A stretch of DNA of 5,709 bases from Thermoplasmata archaeon (GTDB lineage: Archaea; Thermoplasmatota; DTKX01; GCA-020343715). The translations under genes were made by a program, and so were the position numbers. The stretch is from NCBI GenBank assembly GCA_020343715.1, contig CP070808.1, positions 258,682 through 264,390 of the forward strand, read 5' to 3'. Each line of letters begins with the position of its first letter. The stretch's first letter is position 1. Shown piece after piece: positions 1 through 5,709 of this stretch. The notes under the pieces were generated by a model. It worked only from the letters and a program-made list of their open reading frames with translations, ran no database searches and was not told the origin of the DNA.

Positions 1-92
1 CCGTCTTCCCGGGGGACCGCCTGGAGGTCAAGCGGGCGTCCGCGGAGGCGGTCCTCGGGCTGCTCCGCGAGGTCCTTGGCCGACATGTCTGA
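1..92 (+). CDS. 3' end of an unidentified upstream gene (partial)
   Basis: The frame that reads codons from position 3 is open from the window edge to TGA at 90-92 and gives about 29 residues. These include VFPGDRLEVKRA followed by an amphipathic, leucine-rich C-terminal helix that ends in GRHV. Nearly all third codon positions are G or C, as in the two large genes. The GDRLEVKRA stretch recalls the C-terminal beta strand of NAD kinases (GDxxEVRRS-like), but the fragment is far too short to assign a function. The competing reading is a reverse-strand gene starting at the ATG complementary to 84-86. Its product, beginning MSAKDLAEQPEDRLRG, is less protein-like and has no ribosome-binding site. 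I prefer the forward reading on residue composition only. Confidence 0.55.
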   Translation, partial: VFPGDRLEVKRASAEAVLGLLREVLGRHV

Positions 93-130
93 ATCTTCTC
101 TACTGGCCAGAGCTGGCTCCCGGGGCCCAT

Positions 131-140
131 CCTTATATAC
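131..140. promoter_or_regulatory. TATA-box-like element, direction ambiguous
   Basis: CTTATATA at 132-139 matches the archaeal TATA consensus well and stands out in GC-rich surroundings. Read forward, it would start transcription near 160. Read on the reverse strand (TATATAAGG), it could serve a leftward transcript toward position 86. Neither orientation has a clear A-rich BRE next to it. It may be a distal promoter of the 294 gene or a bidirectional element. Confidence 0.4.
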
Positions 141-152
141 GAATCCCCTGAA

Positions 153-170
153 AACCAAAGGTGTTAAATA
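153..170 (+). promoter_or_regulatory. A-rich (BRE-like) plus TATA promoter of the first surface-protein gene
   Basis: AACCAAAGG at 153-161 is followed two bases later by TTAAATA at 164-170. The same nine bases, with the same spacing to an AT box, occur before the second surface-protein gene at 3195-3213. The A-rich part fits an archaeal TFB recognition element and the AT box fits a TBP site. Using the usual archaeal TATA-to-start distance, transcription would begin near 190-195, leaving an unusually long leader of about 100 nt before the GTG start. The shared nonamer could instead be an activator site. Confidence 0.6.
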
Positions 171-281
171 CCGGACCCACGCTTGAGATGCCAACGACCA
201 GACGGAGTATCGCCAGTACACCCTAGTTAGGTCGTGGGGAGTACGGGTGTGTTCCATGGTGTCGTCACATATGACTTGCAT

Positions 282-286
282 GGAGG
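282..286 (+). promoter_or_regulatory. Ribosome-binding site that fixes the GTG start of the first surface-protein gene
   Basis: GGAGG lies seven bases before GTG at 294. It sets this start over an in-frame GTG at 234, which has no comparable site and would add 20 residues ahead of the signal peptide. The second gene has the same GGAGG with the same seven-base spacing. Confidence 0.85.
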
Positions 287-293
287 AATAAGG

Positions 294-3026
294 GTGGCAA
301 AACTTAGAACCCTCGTGATAGTAGTGTTGATGACCCTCTCGGCCTTCGCCGTGTTCGCGCCAGTGGGTGTGGCGGCCGAGGACGGTTCTCCGGGACTGTA
401 CGACTTCGGTCCGTGCACCACCGATAGGATCGTGATCTTCGAGCAGTTCACCGCAGGAGGCTGCGGCTTCTGCCCGCCCGTGTCCCAGGGGCTCCAGATG
501 ATGGAGTCCAACTACGGCCGGGACGAGGCCGTGATACTCTCGTACCACGGCACCATGGGCGGGGACCCCCTGGCGGTGCCCTACACCCCCACCAGGATGA
601 GCATGTACGGCTACGGAGGCTACCCCAGCGTGTCCGTGGACGGCGTGCTGCACAAGGTGGGCGGCGGAGGCACCGGTGCCCAGCAGTACACCGCACTGCA
701 GAACCTGTACAACCAGAGGACCAACGTGGGCAGCGAGCTCAAGATAACCATCGAGGGCGACCTGGACCAGTCCATGGAGACCGGTGACCTGTGGGTCAAC
801 ATCTCGGCCATCGACACGGTGACCGAGGACAACCTCAGGCTCCACGTGGTGGTCTTCGAGAACGACGTGGACTACAACGCCCCCAACGGCGAGACGGTCC
901 ACGACTTCGTGGTCCGCGAGATGCTGGACGGCGTGAACGGCAAGAGCATCTCCATCTCCAACGGTCAGGACCTGAGCTACTTCTACAGCTTCAACTTCCC
1001 GAGCAACCAGGACCCCGCCGAGGTGGGCGTGATCGCCTTCGTCCAGACCACCGACAGGACCGCCGACGGGAACTACTGGGACAACCCCATCCTCCAGGCG
1101 GCCTACGTGAACGTCATCCCGATGCCCAACGTGGCACCCCAGATCAGCCAGGGCATAGTGGAGATGACCGACGGCGCCACCGAGGACGACGAGGTCACCT
1201 TCAAGGTGTTCTACAAGGACACGGACGACTGGCGCGACAACGGCCCCACCCAGGCCAAGGTGTTCATCAAGGGCGACAACGCAGGCGTCCTGGAGAGGGA
1301 CCTGACCAAGGTGCCCAGCGGCGTGCCGTGGACCGAGGGCAAGTGGATGCAGCACAAGACCAAGCTGGCACCAGACACCTACAGCTTCCGGTTCAACTGC
1401 ACCGACGGCGAGGACTTCGCGACCGGTGACGACGGGTGGAACCCCACCACGTTCACCATCCTCCCCAGGAACAAGCTGCCCGAGCTGTCCACCCAGAGCT
1501 TCGCCCCCCTGGAGGGCGACACCAACACCGAGTTCCGGTTCGACGTGATGTACCGGGACATGGACAACGACGAGCCCGTGGACGCCAACATCTACATCAA
1601 CGACGTGGCGTACACCATGTCCACCGACGAGACGGCGGTGTTCAACGACTGGGTGACCTACTACTACACCACCACCCTGTCGGTGGGAGACACCCACAGG
1701 TACTACTTCACCTTCTCCGACGGGAAGGACACTGTGAGGATGCCGGCCATCGACGCCAGCCCCAACTGGCTCCGGGGCCCAACGGTGACGAAGCCCAACA
1801 ACGAGCCCACCCTGACCACCGCCCTGTTCGACCCCGACACCGGCACCAGGATGGACCAGTTCACCTTCACCATCATCTACACCGATGGAGAGAACGACCA
1901 TCCGACGATATCGTACATCTACATCGACGAGGTGCCGCACATCATGAACCCTGACGGGTTCAACTACGACAATGGCGAGGTGTTCAGGTTCCGCACCGCC
2001 CTGGACATGGGCGACCACGTCATCAGGTTCATGTTCAACGACGGAAAGAACGAGGTCCGGTTCCCTGCCACCGGGACCATGCCCGGACCCACCGTCGTCA
2101 ACCTGGACCCGGAGGGCGTGATCGCGGCACCCACCGATGGAATGCGGTACACCCCCGACGATTTCGTGCCGTTCAGCGCCGTGGGCTCCGACGACCCCGA
2201 GGGCGACCCGCTGGACTACATGTGGACCTCCAGCATCGACGGCGTGCTGAGCACCCAGGAGGCCTTCGACAAGCGCCTCTCCGAGGGCGAGCACGTCATC
2301 ACCCTGGAGGTGACCGACGAGTACGGCGGCCTGCAGACCCTCACGGTGACCGTGGACGTCAAGGCGAAGATGCCCGAACCCTTCGTGGTCGGCCACACCA
2401 GCTCGGTGACCGACCCGGTGGAGATGGACATGATCCGCTACACCATCACCATCGACAACAGGGGCGAGGCCACTGCTCAGGGCATCGAGGTCAAGTTCAT
2501 CGTCGACGGCACGATGATCAACAGCGACACCCTGTCGGTGAGCGTGGGCAACCAGGTGGAGGTGCGCTTCACCTGGGAGGCCGAGGTCGGTCCCCACACC
2601 ATCCGCATCGAGGTGCCCGGCGACTCGTACGAGTTCACCGAGAACGTCAACTCCAACACCCCGCCGACGGTCACCACCGAGATCGTCAACCCAGGCGGCA
2701 AGGAGTCTAAGTACAAGGAGGGCGAGGAGATCTACTTCAAGGCCTCCGGCTCCGACGACAACGGCGACTCGATGACGTACCTTTGGGACTTCGGCGACGG
2801 CATCACCTCGACGAAGGCCGACGCCAGCCACATCTACGCGGCCCCCGCGACCTACACGGTGACCCTTACCATCACCGACTCCAGAGGTGGCACCACCACC
2901 GACACCTTCACGGTGGAGATCACCAAGGAGAAGGCCGAGGGCGACGAGGCCCCTGGCTTCGGTGCCGTGGTGGCGATAGCCGCCTTCATGGCGGTCATCG
3001 TGGCCGTATCCCGCCGCAGGATGTAG
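294..3026 (+). CDS. Secreted, PGF-CTERM-anchored surface protein with thioredoxin/Omp28-like head and Ig/PKD/CARDB stalk
   Basis: A complete 910-residue protein that starts at GTG behind GGAGG and ends at TAG. Residues 1-28 form a signal peptide (basic Lys/Arg, hydrophobic core, likely cleavage after VAA). Residues 42-140 look like a thioredoxin fold: a beta strand leads into CGFC at 57-60, a YHG motif follows at 84-86, and a probable cis-proline sits at P111 before SVSVDG. Residues 146-274 are a beta-rich domain with a HDFVVREML stretch, as in Omp28-type proteins. Three Ig-like repeats begin at N279 (NVAP), N393 (NKLP) and N502 (NNEP), with Asp-rich YxDxD loops. Residues 602-690 are PKD-like, 694-787 CARDB-like, and 790-877 a canonical PKD domain with WDFGDG at 831-836. 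PGF at 887-889, a hydrophobic helix and RRRM complete a PGF-CTERM signal, expected to be cut and lipid-anchored by archaeosortase. Sequons occur at N169 and N368, and extra cysteines at C41 and C369. Inferred role: envelope-displayed thiol-disulfide exchange or adhesion. The substrate is unknown. Confidence 0.93.
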   Translation: MAKLRTLVIVVLMTLSAFAVFAPVGVAAEDGSPGLYDFGPCTTDRIVIFEQFTAGGCGFCPPVSQGLQMMESNYGRDEAVILSYHGTMGGDPLAVPYTPTRMSMYGYGGYPSVSVDGVLHKVGGGGTGAQQYTALQNLYNQRTNVGSELKITIEGDLDQSMETGDLWVNISAIDTVTEDNLRLHVVVFENDVDYNAPNGETVHDFVVREMLDGVNGKSISISNGQDLSYFYSFNFPSNQDPAEVGVIAFVQTTDRTADGNYWDNPILQAAYVNVIPMPNVAPQISQGIVEMTDGATEDDEVTFKVFYKDTDDWRDNGPTQAKVFIKGDNAGVLERDLTKVPSGVPWTEGKWMQHKTKLAPDTYSFRFNCTDGEDFATGDDGWNPTTFTILPRNKLPELSTQSFAPLEGDTNTEFRFDVMYRDMDNDEPVDANIYINDVAYTMSTDETAVFNDWVTYYYTTTLSVGDTHRYYFTFSDGKDTVRMPAIDASPNWLRGPTVTKPNNEPTLTTALFDPDTGTRMDQFTFTIIYTDGENDHPTISYIYIDEVPHIMNPDGFNYDNGEVFRFRTALDMGDHVIRFMFNDGKNEVRFPATGTMPGPTVVNLDPEGVIAAPTDGMRYTPDDFVPFSAVGSDDPEGDPLDYMWTSSIDGVLSTQEAFDKRLSEGEHVITLEVTDEYGGLQTLTVTVDVKAKMPEPFVVGHTSSVTDPVEMDMIRYTITIDNRGEATAQGIEVKFIVDGTMINSDTLSVSVGNQVEVRFTWEAEVGPHTIRIEVPGDSYEFTENVNSNTPPTVTTEIVNPGGKESKYKEGEEIYFKASGSDDNGDSMTYLWDFGDGITSTKADASHIYAAPATYTVTLTITDSRGGTTTDTFTVEITKEKAEGDEAPGFGAVVAIAAFMAVIVAVSRRRM
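1128..2093 (+). repeat. Three tandem Ig-like stalk repeats in the first surface protein
   Basis: Each unit opens with an N-x-x-P motif, continues to an aromatic-rich strand (FxFxVxYxDxD or similar), and has a xIYID-like strand and a final strand ending in F-x-DG. The N-x-x-P motifs are 114 and 109 residues apart, and the PKD-like domain (NLDP) follows after 101. Units 2 and 3 are the most alike. Unit 1 carries an extra WTEGKW segment. The acidic loops suggest calcium binding, though this is inference. Confidence 0.75.
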
Positions 3027-3045
3027 GTCGTCGACCGACGAACAA

Positions 3046-3068
3046 GCAGGGCCCGATAGGGCCCCTGC
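3046..3068 (+). terminator. GC-rich hairpin 20 nt after the stop codon, possible 3' end structure
   Basis: GCAGGGCCC and GGGCCCCTGC pair across a GATA loop to give a nine-base-pair stem with one bulged C. It sits where a 3' end structure would be expected, but the following sequence has only three consecutive T residues. Archaeal termination usually depends on a T tract, so this may instead be a stabilising 3' UTR structure. Confidence 0.4.
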
Positions 3069-3099
3069 CACCCCTTTCAGCCAGCGCGGGCCATGACGG

Positions 3100-3122
3100 C
3101 GCGACAGTTCGAATCCTGCGCG
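3100..3122 (+). other. Hairpin with tRNA T-loop-like sequence
   Basis: CGCG-A-CAG pairs with CTG-CGCG around TTCGAATC, making seven base pairs with one bulged A. The core AGTTCGAATCC differs from the tRNA consensus GGTTCGAATCC by one base. No complete cloverleaf could be drawn upstream. It may be a tRNA remnant, a T-arm mimic or chance. Confidence 0.35.
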
Positions 3123-3124
3123 AG

Positions 3125-3141
3125 GGCGACCCCTGTTCGCC
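3125..3141 (+). other. Small intergenic hairpin
   Basis: GGCGA at 3125-3129 pairs with TCGCC at 3137-3141 across a seven-base loop. It directly follows the T-loop-like hairpin and overlaps the palindrome GCCATGGC at 3139-3146. The role is unknown. It could be part of a structured 3' UTR or small RNA. Confidence 0.3.
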
Positions 3142-3194
3142 ATGGCCAGCTCATCCCACAGGTCCCCTTCAACCGTTCAGGCGGCAGTAACATT

Positions 3195-3213
3195 AACCAA
3201 AGGACTTTTTAAT
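3195..3213 (+). promoter_or_regulatory. A-rich (BRE-like) plus TATA promoter of the second surface-protein gene
   Basis: AACCAAAGG at 3195-3203 is followed two bases later by the AT box TTTTTAAT at 3206-3213, repeating the arrangement found before the first gene. Transcription would start near 3233-3238, giving a leader of only about 20 nt that still contains the ribosome-binding site. The five-T run could also serve as a termination tract for the upstream transcript. Confidence 0.65.
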
Positions 3214-3244
3214 GAATTCATACATGGGCAACGGTAATCCCACC

Positions 3245-3249
3245 GGAGG
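3245..3249 (+). promoter_or_regulatory. Ribosome-binding site that fixes the ATG start of the second surface-protein gene
   Basis: GGAGG lies seven bases before ATG at 3257. Two earlier in-frame ATGs (3212 and 3224) overlap the promoter box or precede the expected transcription start, and would put a non-hydrophobic extension before the signal peptide. They are therefore not chosen. Confidence 0.85.
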
Positions 3250-3256
3250 TAAGGGA

Positions 3257-5709
3257 ATGAAACGACTCAAGGCGACCGCCGTCCTCGCCATGCTGCTGCT
3301 CTCAGGCCTGGTCCTGCTCGCGCCCGCGCCCGCCGCGGCCGATGCGGGACCCACGGACCTCCTCACCACCACCGACCGCACCGTCCTCGTGGAGTTCTTC
3401 ACCGGCGCCAACTGCGGCCCCTGCGTGAACATCGACCTGGGCCTGGAGGCCTTCTTGGACGACCACACCAGGGACGAGGTGGCCGCCCTGGTGTACCACC
3501 GGAACATACCCACCGCCGACAAGCTCCAGGTCCTGGAGGGCGCGGACAGGCACGACTTCTACGCGCCCACCGGCCCCCAGTACGCACCGGAGTTCGTGGT
3601 GGACGGCACCAACTACGTCATCGGGGGCGTCGCGACCCCCGCCATCGCCCAGCAGTGGTTCGAGGACGCCTACACCGCCCAGTCGACGAACATGTCCCAG
3701 ATGACCATCGACGTGGACGCCCAGATCGCCCCCAGCATGTACGGCGAGGTCTGGGTCAACGTGACGGCCCTGGAGACCCTGGACTACGCCAACCTCTACC
3801 TTCACACGGCTATCGTCCGCAAGCACTACGGCCCCTGGAACGGCGGTAACGGCGTGGTCGACCACATCTACACCGTCCGCAAGATGCTCCCCGACGCAGG
3901 CGGCGACGCCTTCGTCATCGGCCCCGGCCAGACCCAGAGGTTCTACTACGACTTCAAGCTGCACCTGGACGGCGACCTGTCCGACTACGACGACATGGCC
4001 GTGGTCGCCTTCGTCCAGACCCACTCCCAGAACGGCATCAACCCGCCCAGCCGCCCCGAGGTCAGGCAGATCGCCGCCGTGCTCCAGTCATCCTACGCCG
4101 ACATCAGGACCATCGCCAACGTGGCCCCCTACCTCGCCTCGGGCCAGGCGGTGCTCGACGGGAGGACCACCGAGGACGACCCCCTCACCTTCAAGGTGAT
4201 GTACACCGACCCCGACGACATCCCCGAGCGGGGCCCCTCCGAGGTCATAGTCCACTACAAGAACGAGACTGGCCAGGTGATGAGCAACCCCCTCTCCCCC
4301 GTCCCGGCGGCCGAGTCGTGGACCGAGGGCCGGTGGCTCCAGTGGTCCACCAGGCTGAACCCGGGCATCTACACATACCGGTTCACGGGCACCGACGGCT
4401 TCGACGACGCCTACGGCGACACAGGATGGAACTCAACGACGTTCCAGGTGTTCGAGCGGAACAAGGTCCCGTTCCTCAGCAACAACGGGGTCTCCCCGCC
4501 CAGGGGGGACACGTCCACGATGTTCCGGTTCGACGTGATGTACCGGGACGATGACAACCAGGAACCGGTGTCCGCCAAGATCTACATCAACGCCGTGGAG
4601 TACAACATGCAGACCACCGCCACAGGCCCATGGACGGACTGGCAGCTGTTCTACCTGGACACCACGCTGCCCGTGGGCTACAACCACAAGTACTACTTCG
4701 TGTTCAACGACGGCTACGACGACAGGCGGTTCCCGCCCATCATGGACAGTCCCAACTGGTTCAGCGGCCCCGAGGTGGAGCCCCCCAACAACGAGCCCTC
4801 GCTGACCACCGCCCTGTTCGACCCCAAGGAGGGGACGCGGCTGGACGAGTTCACCTTCACCATCATCTACACCGACGGCGAGGACGACCGGCCCACCCTC
4901 ACCTACATCTACATCGACGGGACCCCGTACATCATGGACGGGTCCGGCGAGGACTACAGCGCCGGTGTCACCTACAGCTACAGGACCACCCTGGACCTGG
5001 GCCCCCACGAGGTCCACTACGTCTTCTCCGACGGCACCACCGAGGTGCGGTTCCCGCCAGCGGGCGAGATCGAGGGCCCCGTCATCACCAACCTGGACCC
5101 CATGGCCGACGTGGCCTCGCCCTACAGCGGCCATCGCTACACCCCCGACGACTACATCACCTTCTCCGCCATCGGGTCGTCCGACCCCGAGGAGGACGAC
5201 CTGACGTACGCCTGGGAGTCGGACATCGACGGCCACCTGTCCACGCTGCAGGTGACCGACAAGCGCCTCACCGAGGGCGAGCACACCATCACGCTGACGG
5301 TGACCGACGAGCACGGTGCCACCAACAGCACCACGATATCGCTGCTAATCAAGCCCTACCTGGCAGAGCCATACCTCGTCGACTACCTCAAGACCCCCGA
5401 GAACCCCACGGAGCAGGACCTCATCAGGTACACCGTCTACGTGGGCAACAGGGGCGAGAAGCCCGCCACGGGCCTGCTCGTCTCGTTCCTGGTGGACAAC
5501 ACGTACATCAGCTCCGAGACGGTGACCATCGCCGAGGGCAAGACCGTGGAGGTCAAGTTCACCTGGGAATCGGTGGCGGGAGAGCACGACATCGCCTTCG
5601 AGATACCCGGCGACACCCTGGGATTCTTGGAGTACGTCACCACCAACTCCCTGCCCAAGGTCACCCCCGAGATCCTCAACACCCCCGACGACAAGGGTCG
5701 GTACAAGAT
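3257..5709 (+). CDS. Second secreted surface protein, paralog of the first, with CGPC thioredoxin-like head (3' end outside window)
   Basis: The frame is open from ATG 3257 to the window end, giving 817 complete codons without a stop or frameshift. Residues 1-28 are a signal peptide (MKRLK, hydrophobic core, likely cleavage after PAAA). The thioredoxin-fold domain, about 38-135, has the classical CGPC active site at 53-56, a VYH motif at 79-81 and a probable cis-proline at P111 before EFVVDG. C53 and C56 are the only cysteines in the visible part. A beta-rich Omp28-like domain (148-277) contains DHIYTVRKML. Ig-like repeats begin at N288, N402 and N511, a PKD-like domain at N612, and a CARDB-like domain at about 702-795. 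The second PKD domain is just starting at the edge. By alignment with the first gene, about 100 residues are missing, which should hold WDFGDG and a PGF-CTERM anchor. Sequons include N145, N168, N336, N392 and N690. It has its own promoter, so an operon with the first gene is not required. Inferred role: a cell-surface thiol-disulfide oxidoreductase, substrate unknown. Confidence 0.92.
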   Translation, partial: MKRLKATAVLAMLLLSGLVLLAPAPAAADAGPTDLLTTTDRTVLVEFFTGANCGPCVNIDLGLEAFLDDHTRDEVAALVYHRNIPTADKLQVLEGADRHDFYAPTGPQYAPEFVVDGTNYVIGGVATPAIAQQWFEDAYTAQSTNMSQMTIDVDAQIAPSMYGEVWVNVTALETLDYANLYLHTAIVRKHYGPWNGGNGVVDHIYTVRKMLPDAGGDAFVIGPGQTQRFYYDFKLHLDGDLSDYDDMAVVAFVQTHSQNGINPPSRPEVRQIAAVLQSSYADIRTIANVAPYLASGQAVLDGRTTEDDPLTFKVMYTDPDDIPERGPSEVIVHYKNETGQVMSNPLSPVPAAESWTEGRWLQWSTRLNPGIYTYRFTGTDGFDDAYGDTGWNSTTFQVFERNKVPFLSNNGVSPPRGDTSTMFRFDVMYRDDDNQEPVSAKIYINAVEYNMQTTATGPWTDWQLFYLDTTLPVGYNHKYYFVFNDGYDDRRFPPIMDSPNWFSGPEVEPPNNEPSLTTALFDPKEGTRLDEFTFTIIYTDGEDDRPTLTYIYIDGTPYIMDGSGEDYSAGVTYSYRTTLDLGPHEVHYVFSDGTTEVRFPPAGEIEGPVITNLDPMADVASPYSGHRYTPDDYITFSAIGSSDPEEDDLTYAWESDIDGHLSTLQVTDKRLTEGEHTITLTVTDEHGATNSTTISLLIKPYLAEPYLVDYLKTPENPTEQDLIRYTVYVGNRGEKPATGLLVSFLVDNTYISSETVTIAEGKTVEVKFTWESVAGEHDIAFEIPGDTLGFLEYVTTNSLPKVTPEILNTPDDKGRYK
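4118..5083 (+). repeat. Three tandem Ig-like stalk repeats in the second surface protein
   Basis: The array opens with NVAP, NKVP and NNEP, spaced 114 and 109 residues apart with 101 more to NLDP. This spacing is identical to that of the first gene. Runs such as FRFDVMYRD and FTFTIIYTDGE are shared exactly between the two proteins. As in the paralog, the first unit carries a WTEGRW segment and the later units have Asp-rich loops. Confidence 0.75.

Noticed and set aside
1..86. Reverse-strand gene beginning at the ATG complementary to 84-86
   Set aside because: The product is Pro/Arg/Asp-rich and not protein-like, and there is no ribosome-binding site. The forward frame to TGA at 90-92 looks like a natural C-terminus. 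The TATA-like element at 131-140 keeps it from being fully excluded.
188..226. Twelve-codon upstream ORF in the leader of the first gene
   Set aside because: It has no ribosome-binding site, and its ATG lies at or slightly before the expected transcription start. A 12-codon frame is easily random.
234..293. Upstream in-frame GTG at 234 as the start of the first surface protein
   Set aside because: It lacks a ribosome-binding site and would place 20 unremarkable residues before a well-formed signal peptide. GTG at 294 has GGAGG at seven bases, as in the paralog.
3062..3127. Intact tRNA gene around the T-loop-like sequence
   Set aside because: The candidate is only about 66 nt. The acceptor pairing has a mismatch and a wobble, and the anticodon arm has two inner mismatches and lacks T33.
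3302..5314. Long open frames on the reverse strand opposite the second gene (for example 3302-4024 and 4433-5314)
   Set aside because: They are Val/Gly/His-rich mirror readings of GC3-biased coding sequence, with no domains or initiation signals, and they overlap a clearly real gene.

Overview
This GC-rich window (GC-rich third codon positions, frequent AGG arginine codons) looks archaeal. The evidence is A-rich/TATA promoter elements in front of both large genes, GGAGG ribosome-binding sites, and a C-terminal PGF tripeptide followed by a membrane helix and an Arg tail, which is the PGF-CTERM sorting signal of archaea that carry archaeosortase. A Thermoplasmatota-like euryarchaeon fits best, but no phylogenetic marker gene is present, so this placement is tentative.

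Layout: positions 1-92 are probably the last codons of an upstream gene on the + strand. Positions 93-293 are a promoter and leader region. Positions 294-3026 encode a complete 910-residue secreted surface protein. Positions 3027-3256 are an intergenic stretch with several GC-rich hairpins, a tRNA T-arm-like sequence and the next promoter. Positions 3257-5709 encode a second, paralogous surface protein, cut off by the window end after 817 codons.

The two large proteins share one architecture: signal peptide, thioredoxin-fold domain with a CxxC active site (CGFC in the first, CGPC in the second), a beta-rich domain resembling the second half of Omp28-type proteins, three related Ig-like repeats, a PKD-like domain and a CARDB-like domain. 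The complete copy then has a canonical PKD domain and the PGF-CTERM anchor. The inferred picture is a pair of thiol-disulfide oxidoreductase heads displayed on long beta-sandwich stalks fixed to the archaeal cell envelope. The stalks align without net insertions or deletions, while the heads and active sites have diverged. Both genes carry the same AACCAAAGG element just upstream of a TATA-like box and the same 7-nt spacing from GGAGG to the start codon, so they are probably separate transcription units with related control. No CRISPR array, insertion sequence, intact tRNA or rRNA gene was seen.
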